Source of the DNA: Auanema rhodensis
Lineage: Eukaryota > Nematoda > Chromadorea > Rhabditida > Rhabditidae
Length of the DNA stretch: 64,000 nt
Assembly: GCA_964057225.1 (NCBI GenBank)
Contig: OZ059895.1
Coordinates: 3,162,001-3,226,000 of the forward strand
Direction of reading: 5' to 3'
The notes beneath the pieces were generated by a model, which saw only the letters and a list, made by a program, of their open reading frames with translations, was not told where the DNA came from and did not search any database. Positions 35,616-48,219 of this stretch are shown here, in pieces. The translations under genes were made by a program, and so were the position numbers. The number at the start of each line of letters is the position of its first letter. Within the stretch, counting starts at the first letter, position 1.

Positions 35616-37422
35616 CTAGTAAAACATGCCCTTCAAAGCATCAGAACATGTGATCACATTCCAATTTTTTTGTATCTATCTTGTGAAGATAGTAATATAT
35701 CATATGTTGAACACTATGTTGGAAAGATTTTAATTCAGATTTACGAACTTTTATTCAGTTTGTTTTTTAAACTTTGATTAAGAACTTTGATTTTTGTACA
35801 CCCATAAATTATACGCAGCACAGGTTACCCTTAATTAATGAACTGACCGACTAATCAGACATGGATCTTTCCAAGTTCTGTTGCTTGAACGGATGTTTTC
35901 CTACGTAGGCTAGTAAAACATGCCCTTCAAAGCATCAGAACATGTGATCACATTCCAATTTTTTTGTATCTATCTTGTAAAGATAGTAATATATCATATG
36001 TTGAACACTATGTTGGAAAGATTTTAATTCAGATTTTCTAACTTTTATTCAGTTTGTTTTCTAAACTTTGATTAAGAACTTTGATTTTTGTACACCCATA
36101 AATTATACGCAGCACAGGTTACCCTTGAATAATGAACTGACCGACTAATCAGACATGGATCTTTCCTAGTTCTGTTGCTTGAATGGATGTTTTCCTACGT
36201 AGGCTAGTAAAACATGCCCTTCAAAGCATCAGAACATGTGATCACATTCCAATTTTTTTGAAATCTATCTTGTAAAGATAGTAATAAACTTTGATTTTTG
36301 TACACCCATAAATTATACGCAGCACAGGTTACCCTTAAATAATGAACTGACCGACTAATCAGACATGGATCTTTCCTAGTTCTGTTGCTTGAATGGATGT
36401 TTTCCTACGTAGGCTAGTAAAACATGCCCTTCAAAGCATCAGAACATGTGATCACATTCCAATTTTTTTGTATCTATCTTGTAAAGATAATAATATATCA
36501 TATGTTGAACACTATGTTGGAAAGATTTTAATTCACATTTTTTCAACTTTCACTCAATTTGTTTTCTAAACTTTGATTAAGAACTTTGATTTTTGTACAC
36601 CCATAAATTATACGCAGCACAGGTTACTCTTGAATAATGAACTGACCGACTAATCAGACATGGATCTTTCCTAGTTCTGTTGCTTGAATGGATGTTTTCC
36701 TACGTAGGCTAGTAAAACATGCCCTTCAAAGCATCAGAACATGTGATCACATTCCAATTTTTTTGTATCTATCTTGTAAAGATAGTAATAAACTTTGATT
36801 TTTGTACACCCATAAATTATACGCAGCACAGGTTACCCTTAAATAATGAACTGACCGACTAATCAGACATGGATCTTTCCTAGTTCTGTTGCTTGAATGG
36901 ATGTTTTCCTACGTAGGCTAGTAAAACATGCCCTTCAAAGCATCAGAACATGTGACCACATTCCAATTTTTTTGTATCTATCTTGTAAAGATAATAATAT
37001 ATCATATGTTGAACACAATGTTGGAAAGATTTTAATTCACATTTTTTCAACTTTCACTCAATTTGTTTTCTAAACTTTGATTAAGAACTTTGATTTTTGT
37101 ACACCCATAAATTATACGCAGCACAGGTTACCCTTGAATAATGAACTGACCGACTAATCAGACATGGATCTTTCCTAGTTCTGTTGCTTGAATGGATGTT
37201 TTCCTACGTAGGCTAGTAAAACATGCCCTTCAAAGCATCAGAACATGTGATCACATTCCAATTTTTTTGAAATCTATCTTGTAAAGATAGTAATAAACTT
37301 TGATTTTTGTACACCCATAAATTATACGCAGCACAGGTTACCCTTAAATAATGAACTGACCGACTAATCAGACATGGATCTTTCCTAGTTCTGTTGCTTG
37401 AATGGATGTTTTCCTACGTAGG
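35028..37422 (+). repeat. Base higher-order repeat unit, 2395 bp (nine monomers)
   Basis: Order C-B-C2-B3-S210-E-S209-E-S210, starts 35028, 35322, 35616, 35910, 36204, 36414, 36709, 36918, 37213. I take this as the base form because it recurs exactly at 61589-63983 and the intervening units are it plus or minus whole monomers. Each position has its own marks: 'ttacactt' in B, 'gtgaag' in C2, 'gttttctaaac' in B3, 'ttactctt' in the first E, and 'gaccacat' with 'cacaatg' in the second E. It overlaps the end of the preceding 2776-bp unit because the boundary choice is arbitrary. Confidence 0.93.
35910..36203 (+). repeat. Reference monomer, class B3 (294 bp)
   Basis: B3 is a B7 copy whose 'gttttttaaac' reads 'gttttctaaac' and whose tail has 'cccttgaat'. 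The eight copies (35910, 38011, 40700, 44018, 46707, 52549, 57890, 62471) all follow a C2 copy with 'gtgaag', so C2-B3 behaves as one linked 588-bp piece. Confidence 0.92.
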
Positions 37423-39523
37423 CTAGTAAAACATGCCCTTCAAAGCATCAGAACATGTGATCACATTCCAATTTTTTTGTATCTTTCTTGTAAAGATAGT
37501 AATATATCATATGTTGAACACTATGTTGGAAAGATTTTAATTCAGATTTTCGAACTTTTATTCAGTTTGTTTTTTAAACTTTGATTAAGAACTTTGATTT
37601 TTGTACACCCATAAATTATACGCAGCACAGGTTACCCTTAATTAATGAACTGACCGACTAATCAGACATGGATCTTTCCAAGTTCTGTTGCTTGAACGGA
37701 TGTTTTCCTACGAAGGCTAGTAAAACATGCCCTTCAAAGCATCAGAACATGTGATCACATTCCAATTTTTTTGTATCTATCTTGTGAAGATAGTAATATA
37801 TCATATGTTGAACACTATGTTGGAAAGATTTTAATTCAGATTTACGAACTTTTATTCAGTTTGTTTTTTAAACTTTGATTAAGAACTTTGATTTTTGTAC
37901 ACCCATAAATTATACGCAGCACAGGTTACCCTTAATTAATGAACTGACCGACTAATCAGACATGGATCTTTCCAAGTTCTGTTGCTTGAACGGATGTTTT
38001 CCTACGTAGGCTAGTAAAACATGCCCTTCAAAGCATCAGAACATGTGATCACATTCCAATTTTTTTGTATCTATCTTGTAAAGATAGTAATATATCATAT
38101 GTTGAACACTATGTTGGAAAGATTTTAATTCAGATTTTCTAACTTTTATTCAGTTTGTTTTCTAAACTTTGATTAAGAACTTTGATTTTTGTACACCCAT
38201 AAATTATACGCAGCACAGGTTACCCTTGAATAATGAACTGACCGACTAATCAGACATGGATCTTTCCTAGTTCTGTTGCTTGAATGGATGTTTTCCTACG
38301 TAGGCTAGTAAAACATGCCCTTCAAAGCATCAGAACATGTGATCACATTCCAATTTTTTTGAAATCTATCTTGTAAAGATAGTAATAAACTTTGATTTTT
38401 GTACACCCATAAATTATACGCAGCACAGGTTACCCTTAAATAATGAACTGACCGACTAATCAGACATGGATCTTTCCTAGTTCTGTTGCTTGAATGGATG
38501 TTTTCCTACGTAGGCTAGTAAAACATGCCCTTCAAAGCATCAGAACATGTGATCACATTCCAATTTTTTTGTATCTATCTTGTAAAGATAATAATATATC
38601 ATATGTTGAACACTATGTTGGAAAGATTTTAATTCACATTTTTTCAACTTTCACTCAATTTGTTTTCTAAACTTTGATTAAGAACTTTGATTTTTGTACA
38701 CCCATAAATTATACGCAGCACAGGTTACTCTTGAATAATGAACTGACCGACTAATCAGACATGGATCTTTCCTAGTTCTGTTGCTTGAATGGATGTTTTC
38801 CTACGTAGGCTAGTAAAACATGCCCTTCAAAGCATCAGAACATGTGATCACATTCCAATTTTTTTGTATCTATCTTGTAAAGATAGTAATAAACTTTGAT
38901 TTTTGTACACCCATAAATTATACGCAGCACAGGTTACCCTTAAATAATGAACTGACCGACTAATCAGACATGGATCTTTCCTAGTTCTGTTGCTTGAATG
39001 GATGTTTTCCTACGTAGGCTAGTAAAACATGCCCTTCAAAGCATCAGAACATGTGACCACATTCCAATTTTTTTGTATCTATCTTGTAAAGATAATAATA
39101 TATCATATGTTGAACACAATGTTGGAAAGATTTTAATTCACATTTTTTCAACTTTCACTCAATTTGTTTTCTAAACTTTGATTAAGAACTTTGATTTTTG
39201 TACACCCATAAATTATACGCAGCACAGGTTACCCTTGAATAATGAACTGACCGACTAATCAGACATGGATCTTTCCTAGTTCTGTTGCTTGAATGGATGT
39301 TTTCCTACGTAGGCTAGTAAAACATGCCCTTCAAAGCATCAGAACATGTGATCACATTCCAATTTTTTTGAAATCTATCTTGTAAAGATAGTAATAAACT
39401 TTGATTTTTGTACACCCATAAATTATACGCAGCACAGGTTACCCTTAAATAATGAACTGACCGACTAATCAGACATGGATCTTTCCTAGTTCTGTTGCTT
39501 GAATGGATGTTTTCCTACGTAGG
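37423..39523 (+). repeat. Higher-order unit minus one B (2101 bp)
   Basis: Order C-C2-B3-S210-E-S209-E-S210, starts 37423, 37717, 38011, 38305, 38515, 38810, 39019, 39314. It equals the 2395-bp unit without the B monomer (294 bp less). Because C ends 'gaacgg', the following C2 lacks the ATG that other C2 copies have. Confidence 0.94.
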
Positions 39524-42212
39524 CTAGTAAAACATGCCCTTCAAAGCATCAGAACATGTGATCACATTCCAATTTTTTTGTATCTTTCTTGTAAAGATAG
39601 TAATATATCATATGTTGAACACTATGTTGGAAAGATTTTAATTCAGATTTTCGAACTTTTATTCAGTTTGTTTTTTAAACTTTGATTAAGAACTTTGATT
39701 TTTGTACACCCATAAATTATACGCAGCACAGGTTACCCTTAATTAATGAACTGACCGACTAATCAGACATGGATCTTTCCAAGTTCTGTTGCTTGAACGG
39801 ATGTTTTCCTACGAAGGCTAGTAAAACATGCCCTTCAAAGCATCAGAACATGTGATCACATTCCAATATTTTTGTATCTATCTTGTAAAGATAGTAATAT
39901 ATCATATGTTGAACACTATGTTGGAAAGATTTTAATTCAGATTTTCTAACTTTTATTCAGTTTGTTTTTTAAACTTTGATTAAGAACTTTGATTTTTGTA
40001 CACCCATAAATTATACGCAGCACAGGTTACCCTTAATTAATGAACTGACCGACTAATCAGACATGGATCTTTCCAAGTTCTGTTGCTTGAACGGATGTTT
40101 TCCTACGAAGGCTAGTAAAACATGCCCTTCAAAGCATCAGAACATGTGATCACATTCCAATATTTTTGTATCTATCTTGTAAAGATAGTAATATATCATA
40201 TGTTGAACACTATGTTGGAAAGATTTTAATTCAGATTTTCTAACTTTTATTCAGTTTGTTTTTTAAACTTTGATTAAGAACTTTGATTTTTGTACACCCA
40301 TAAATTATACGCAGCACAGGTTACACTTAAATAATGAACTGACCGACTAATCAGACATGGATCTTTCCTAGTTCTGTTGCTTGAATGGATGTTTTCCTAC
40401 GTAGGCTAGTAAAACATGCCCTTCAAAGCATCAGAACATGTGATCACATTCCAATTTTTTTGTATCTATCTTGTGAAGATAGTAATATATCATATGTTGA
40501 ACACTATGTTGGAAAGATTTTAATTCAGATTTACGAACTTTTATTCAGTTTGTTTTTTAAACTTTGATTAAGAACTTTGATTTTTGTACACCCATAAATT
40601 ATACGCAGCACAGGTTACCCTTAATTAATGAACTGACCGACTAATCAGACATGGATCTTTCCAAGTTCTGTTGCTTGAACGGATGTTTTCCTACGTAGGC
40701 TAGTAAAACATGCCCTTCAAAGCATCAGAACATGTGATCACATTCCAATTTTTTTGTATCTATCTTGTAAAGATAGTAATATATCATATGTTGAACACTA
40801 TGTTGGAAAGATTTTAATTCAGATTTTCTAACTTTTATTCAGTTTGTTTTCTAAACTTTGATTAAGAACTTTGATTTTTGTACACCCATAAATTATACGC
40901 AGCACAGGTTACCCTTGAATAATGAACTGACCGACTAATCAGACATGGATCTTTCCTAGTTCTGTTGCTTGAATGGATGTTTTCCTACGTAGGCTAGTAA
41001 AACATGCCCTTCAAAGCATCAGAACATGTGATCACATTCCAATTTTTTTGAAATCTATCTTGTAAAGATAGTAATAAACTTTGATTTTTGTACACCCATA
41101 AATTATACGCAGCACAGGTTACCCTTAAATAATGAACTGACCGACTAATCAGACATGGATCTTTCCTAGTTCTGTTGCTTGAATGGATGTTTTCCTACGT
41201 AGGCTAGTAAAACATGCCCTTCAAAGCATCAGAACATGTGATCACATTCCAATTTTTTTGTATCTATCTTGTAAAGATAATAATATATCATATGTTGAAC
41301 ACTATGTTGGAAAGATTTTAATTCACATTTTTTCAACTTTCACTCAATTTGTTTTCTAAACTTTGATTAAGAACTTTGATTTTTGTACACCCATAAATTA
41401 TACGCAGCACAGGTTACTCTTGAATAATGAACTGACCGACTAATCAGACATGGATCTTTCCTAGTTCTGTTGCTTGAATGGATGTTTTCCTACGTAGGCT
41501 AGTAAAACATGCCCTTCAAAGCATCAGAACATGTGATCACATTCCAATTTTTTTGTATCTATCTTGTAAAGATAGTAATAAACTTTGATTTTTGTACACC
41601 CATAAATTATACGCAGCACAGGTTACCCTTAAATAATGAACTGACCGACTAATCAGACATGGATCTTTCCTAGTTCTGTTGCTTGAATGGATGTTTTCCT
41701 ACGTAGGCTAGTAAAACATGCCCTTCAAAGCATCAGAACATGTGACCACATTCCAATTTTTTTGTATCTATCTTGTAAAGATAATAATATATCATATGTT
41801 GAACACAATGTTGGAAAGATTTTAATTCACATTTTTTCAACTTTCACTCAATTTGTTTTCTAAACTTTGATTAAGAACTTTGATTTTTGTACACCCATAA
41901 ATTATACGCAGCACAGGTTACCCTTGAATAATGAACTGACCGACTAATCAGACATGGATCTTTCCTAGTTCTGTTGCTTGAATGGATGTTTTCCTACGTA
42001 GGCTAGTAAAACATGCCCTTCAAAGCATCAGAACATGTGATCACATTCCAATTTTTTTGAAATCTATCTTGTAAAGATAGTAATAAACTTTGATTTTTGT
42101 ACACCCATAAATTATACGCAGCACAGGTTACCCTTAAATAATGAACTGACCGACTAATCAGACATGGATCTTTCCTAGTTCTGTTGCTTGAATGGATGTT
42201 TTCCTACGTAGG
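39524..42212 (+). repeat. Higher-order unit plus one B (2689 bp)
   Basis: Order C-B-B-C2-B3-S210-E-S209-E-S210, starts 39524, 39818, 40112, 40406, 40700, 40994, 41204, 41499, 41708, 42003. It equals the base unit plus 294 bp. The extra B (39818) has 'cccttaattaatg' and 'gaagg', while the second has the usual 'ttacactt'. Confidence 0.94.
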
Positions 42213-43429
42213 CTAGTAAAACATGCCCTTCAAAGCATCAGAACATGTGATCACATTCCAATTTTTTTGTATCTTTCTTGTAAAGATAGTAATATATCAT
42301 ATGTTGAACACTATGTTGGAAAGATTTTAATTCAGATTTTCGAACTTTTATTCAGTTTGTTTTTTAAACTTTGATTAAGAACTTTGATTTTTGTACACCC
42401 ATAAATTATACGCAGCACAGGTTACCCTTAATTAATGAACTGACCGACTAATCAGACATGGATCTTTCCAAGTTCTGTTGCTTGAACGGATGTTTTCCTA
42501 CGAAGGCTAGTAAAACATGCCCTTCAAAGCATCAGAACATGTGATCACATTCCAATTTTTTTGTATCTATCTTGTAAAGATAGTAATAAACTTTGATTTT
42601 TGTACACCCATAAATTATACGCAGCACAGGTTACTCTTGAATAATGAACTGACCGACTAATCAGACATGGATCTTTCCTAGTTCTGTTGCTTGAATGGAT
42701 GTTTTCCTACGTAGGCTAGTAAAACATGCCCTTCAAAGCATCAGAACATGTGATCACATTCCAATTTTTTTGTATCTATCTTGTAAAGATAGTAATAAAC
42801 TTTGATTTTTGTACACCCATAAATTATACGCAGCACAGGTTACCCTTAAATAATGAACTGACCGACTAATCAGACATGGATCTTTCCTAGTTCTGTTGCT
42901 TGAATGGATGTTTTCCTACGTAGGCTAGTAAAACATGCCCTTCAAAGCATCAGAACATGTGACCACATTCCAATTTTTTTGTATCTATCTTGTAAAGATA
43001 ATAATATATCATATGTTGAACACAATGTTGGAAAGATTTTAATTCACATTTTTTCAACTTTCACTCAATTTGTTTTCTAAACTTTGATTAAGAACTTTGA
43101 TTTTTGTACACCCATAAATTATACGCAGCACAGGTTACCCTTGAATAATGAACTGACCGACTAATCAGACATGGATCTTTCCTAGTTCTGTTGCTTGAAT
43201 GGATGTTTTCCTACGTAGGCTAGTAAAACATGCCCTTCAAAGCATCAGAACATGTGATCACATTCCAATTTTTTTGAAATCTATCTTGTAAAGATAGTAA
43301 TAAACTTTGATTTTTGTACACCCATAAATTATACGCAGCACAGGTTACCCTTAAATAATGAACTGACCGACTAATCAGACATGGATCTTTCCTAGTTCTG
43401 TTGCTTGAATGGATGTTTTCCTACGTAGG
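42213..43429 (+). repeat. Truncated higher-order unit (1217 bp)
   Basis: Order C-S209-S209-E-S210, starts 42213, 42507, 42716, 42925, 43220. The B, C2, B3, S210 and first E of the base form are missing. The 42507 copy carries the tail of the missing first E ('ttactcttgaat'), which marks the joint. Confidence 0.94.
42507..42715 (+). repeat. Hybrid S209 monomer at the ~6.0-kb duplication junction
   Basis: The head is an S209 ('gtatct' plus the 85-bp deletion), but the tail reads 'ttactcttgaat', a mark otherwise found only in E copies upstream of S209. The crossover lies between the deletion junction (42588/42589) and 42634. From 42589 the sequence matches 36582 onward at an offset of 6007. A C copy directly followed by S209 occurs nowhere else. 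Confidence 0.9.
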
Positions 43430-45530
43430 CTAGTAAAACATGCCCTTCAAAGCATCAGAACATGTGATCACATTCCAATTTTTTTGTATCTTTCTTGTAA
43501 AGATAGTAATATATCATATGTTGAACACTATGTTGGAAAGATTTTAATTCAGATTTTCGAACTTTTATTCAGTTTGTTTTTTAAACTTTGATTAAGAACT
43601 TTGATTTTTGTACACCCATAAATTATACGCAGCACAGGTTACCCTTAATTAATGAACTGACCGACTAATCAGACATGGATCTTTCCAAGTTCTGTTGCTT
43701 GAACGGATGTTTTCCTACGAAGGCTAGTAAAACATGCCCTTCAAAGCATCAGAACATGTGATCACATTCCAATTTTTTTGTATCTATCTTGTGAAGATAG
43801 TAATATATCATATGTTGAACACTATGTTGGAAAGATTTTAATTCAGATTTACGAACTTTTATTCAGTTTGTTTTTTAAACTTTGATTAAGAACTTTGATT
43901 TTTGTACACCCATAAATTATACGCAGCACAGGTTACCCTTAATTAATGAACTGACCGACTAATCAGACATGGATCTTTCCAAGTTCTGTTGCTTGAACGG
44001 ATGTTTTCCTACGTAGGCTAGTAAAACATGCCCTTCAAAGCATCAGAACATGTGATCACATTCCAATTTTTTTGTATCTATCTTGTAAAGATAGTAATAT
44101 ATCATATGTTGAACACTATGTTGGAAAGATTTTAATTCAGATTTTCTAACTTTTATTCAGTTTGTTTTCTAAACTTTGATTAAGAACTTTGATTTTTGTA
44201 CACCCATAAATTATACGCAGCACAGGTTACCCTTGAATAATGAACTGACCGACTAATCAGACATGGATCTTTCCTAGTTCTGTTGCTTGAATGGATGTTT
44301 TCCTACGTAGGCTAGTAAAACATGCCCTTCAAAGCATCAGAACATGTGATCACATTCCAATTTTTTTGAAATCTATCTTGTAAAGATAGTAATAAACTTT
44401 GATTTTTGTACACCCATAAATTATACGCAGCACAGGTTACCCTTAAATAATGAACTGACCGACTAATCAGACATGGATCTTTCCTAGTTCTGTTGCTTGA
44501 ATGGATGTTTTCCTACGTAGGCTAGTAAAACATGCCCTTCAAAGCATCAGAACATGTGATCACATTCCAATTTTTTTGTATCTATCTTGTAAAGATAATA
44601 ATATATCATATGTTGAACACTATGTTGGAAAGATTTTAATTCACATTTTTTCAACTTTCACTCAATTTGTTTTCTAAACTTTGATTAAGAACTTTGATTT
44701 TTGTACACCCATAAATTATACGCAGCACAGGTTACTCTTGAATAATGAACTGACCGACTAATCAGACATGGATCTTTCCTAGTTCTGTTGCTTGAATGGA
44801 TGTTTTCCTACGTAGGCTAGTAAAACATGCCCTTCAAAGCATCAGAACATGTGATCACATTCCAATTTTTTTGTATCTATCTTGTAAAGATAGTAATAAA
44901 CTTTGATTTTTGTACACCCATAAATTATACGCAGCACAGGTTACCCTTAAATAATGAACTGACCGACTAATCAGACATGGATCTTTCCTAGTTCTGTTGC
45001 TTGAATGGATGTTTTCCTACGTAGGCTAGTAAAACATGCCCTTCAAAGCATCAGAACATGTGACCACATTCCAATTTTTTTGTATCTATCTTGTAAAGAT
45101 AATAATATATCATATGTTGAACACAATGTTGGAAAGATTTTAATTCACATTTTTTCAACTTTCACTCAATTTGTTTTCTAAACTTTGATTAAGAACTTTG
45201 ATTTTTGTACACCCATAAATTATACGCAGCACAGGTTACCCTTGAATAATGAACTGACCGACTAATCAGACATGGATCTTTCCTAGTTCTGTTGCTTGAA
45301 TGGATGTTTTCCTACGTAGGCTAGTAAAACATGCCCTTCAAAGCATCAGAACATGTGATCACATTCCAATTTTTTTGAAATCTATCTTGTAAAGATAGTA
45401 ATAAACTTTGATTTTTGTACACCCATAAATTATACGCAGCACAGGTTACCCTTAAATAATGAACTGACCGACTAATCAGACATGGATCTTTCCTAGTTCT
45501 GTTGCTTGAATGGATGTTTTCCTACGTAGG
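43430..45530 (+). repeat. Higher-order unit minus one B (2101 bp), duplicate of 37423-39523
   Basis: Starts 43430 C, 43724 C2, 44018 B3, 44312 S210, 44522 E, 44817 S209, 45026 E, 45321 S210, each exactly 6007 bp after its partner. Diagnostic sites agree throughout. Confidence 0.94.
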
Positions 45531-48219
45531 CTAGTAAAACATGCCCTTCAAAGCATCAGAACATGTGATCACATTCCAATTTTTTTGTATCTTTCTTGTA
45601 AAGATAGTAATATATCATATGTTGAACACTATGTTGGAAAGATTTTAATTCAGATTTTCGAACTTTTATTCAGTTTGTTTTTTAAACTTTGATTAAGAAC
45701 TTTGATTTTTGTACACCCATAAATTATACGCAGCACAGGTTACCCTTAATTAATGAACTGACCGACTAATCAGACATGGATCTTTCCAAGTTCTGTTGCT
45801 TGAACGGATGTTTTCCTACGAAGGCTAGTAAAACATGCCCTTCAAAGCATCAGAACATGTGATCACATTCCAATATTTTTGTATCTATCTTGTAAAGATA
45901 GTAATATATCATATGTTGAACACTATGTTGGAAAGATTTTAATTCAGATTTTCTAACTTTTATTCAGTTTGTTTTTTAAACTTTGATTAAGAACTTTGAT
46001 TTTTGTACACCCATAAATTATACGCAGCACAGGTTACCCTTAATTAATGAACTGACCGACTAATCAGACATGGATCTTTCCAAGTTCTGTTGCTTGAACG
46101 GATGTTTTCCTACGAAGGCTAGTAAAACATGCCCTTCAAAGCATCAGAACATGTGATCACATTCCAATATTTTTGTATCTATCTTGTAAAGATAGTAATA
46201 TATCATATGTTGAACACTATGTTGGAAAGATTTTAATTCAGATTTTCTAACTTTTATTCAGTTTGTTTTTTAAACTTTGATTAAGAACTTTGATTTTTGT
46301 ACACCCATAAATTATACGCAGCACAGGTTACACTTAAATAATGAACTGACCGACTAATCAGACATGGATCTTTCCTAGTTCTGTTGCTTGAATGGATGTT
46401 TTCCTACGTAGGCTAGTAAAACATGCCCTTCAAAGCATCAGAACATGTGATCACATTCCAATTTTTTTGTATCTATCTTGTGAAGATAGTAATATATCAT
46501 ATGTTGAACACTATGTTGGAAAGATTTTAATTCAGATTTACGAACTTTTATTCAGTTTGTTTTTTAAACTTTGATTAAGAACTTTGATTTTTGTACACCC
46601 ATAAATTATACGCAGCACAGGTTACCCTTAATTAATGAACTGACCGACTAATCAGACATGGATCTTTCCAAGTTCTGTTGCTTGAACGGATGTTTTCCTA
46701 CGTAGGCTAGTAAAACATGCCCTTCAAAGCATCAGAACATGTGATCACATTCCAATTTTTTTGTATCTATCTTGTAAAGATAGTAATATATCATATGTTG
46801 AACACTATGTTGGAAAGATTTTAATTCAGATTTTCTAACTTTTATTCAGTTTGTTTTCTAAACTTTGATTAAGAACTTTGATTTTTGTACACCCATAAAT
46901 TATACGCAGCACAGGTTACCCTTGAATAATGAACTGACCGACTAATCAGACATGGATCTTTCCTAGTTCTGTTGCTTGAATGGATGTTTTCCTACGTAGG
47001 CTAGTAAAACATGCCCTTCAAAGCATCAGAACATGTGATCACATTCCAATTTTTTTGAAATCTATCTTGTAAAGATAGTAATAAACTTTGATTTTTGTAC
47101 ACCCATAAATTATACGCAGCACAGGTTACCCTTAAATAATGAACTGACCGACTAATCAGACATGGATCTTTCCTAGTTCTGTTGCTTGAATGGATGTTTT
47201 CCTACGTAGGCTAGTAAAACATGCCCTTCAAAGCATCAGAACATGTGATCACATTCCAATTTTTTTGTATCTATCTTGTAAAGATAATAATATATCATAT
47301 GTTGAACACTATGTTGGAAAGATTTTAATTCACATTTTTTCAACTTTCACTCAATTTGTTTTCTAAACTTTGATTAAGAACTTTGATTTTTGTACACCCA
47401 TAAATTATACGCAGCACAGGTTACTCTTGAATAATGAACTGACCGACTAATCAGACATGGATCTTTCCTAGTTCTGTTGCTTGAATGGATGTTTTCCTAC
47501 GTAGGCTAGTAAAACATGCCCTTCAAAGCATCAGAACATGTGATCACATTCCAATTTTTTTGTATCTATCTTGTAAAGATAGTAATAAACTTTGATTTTT
47601 GTACACCCATAAATTATACGCAGCACAGGTTACCCTTAAATAATGAACTGACCGACTAATCAGACATGGATCTTTCCTAGTTCTGTTGCTTGAATGGATG
47701 TTTTCCTACGTAGGCTAGTAAAACATGCCCTTCAAAGCATCAGAACATGTGACCACATTCCAATTTTTTTGTATCTATCTTGTAAAGATAATAATATATC
47801 ATATGTTGAACACAATGTTGGAAAGATTTTAATTCACATTTTTTCAACTTTCACTCAATTTGTTTTCTAAACTTTGATTAAGAACTTTGATTTTTGTACA
47901 CCCATAAATTATACGCAGCACAGGTTACCCTTGAATAATGAACTGACCGACTAATCAGACATGGATCTTTCCTAGTTCTGTTGCTTGAATGGATGTTTTC
48001 CTACGTAGGCTAGTAAAACATGCCCTTCAAAGCATCAGAACATGTGATCACATTCCAATTTTTTTGAAATCTATCTTGTAAAGATAGTAATAAACTTTGA
48101 TTTTTGTACACCCATAAATTATACGCAGCACAGGTTACCCTTAAATAATGAACTGACCGACTAATCAGACATGGATCTTTCCTAGTTCTGTTGCTTGAAT
48201 GGATGTTTTCCTACGTAGG
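45531..48219 (+). repeat. Higher-order unit plus one B (2689 bp), duplicate of 39524-42212
   Basis: Starts 45531 C, 45825 B, 46119 B, 46413 C2, 46707 B3, 47001 S210, 47211 E, 47506 S209, 47715 E, 48010 S210, again at an offset of 6007. The match ends inside the monomer after the next C: 42557 is t where 48564 is a. Confidence 0.94.
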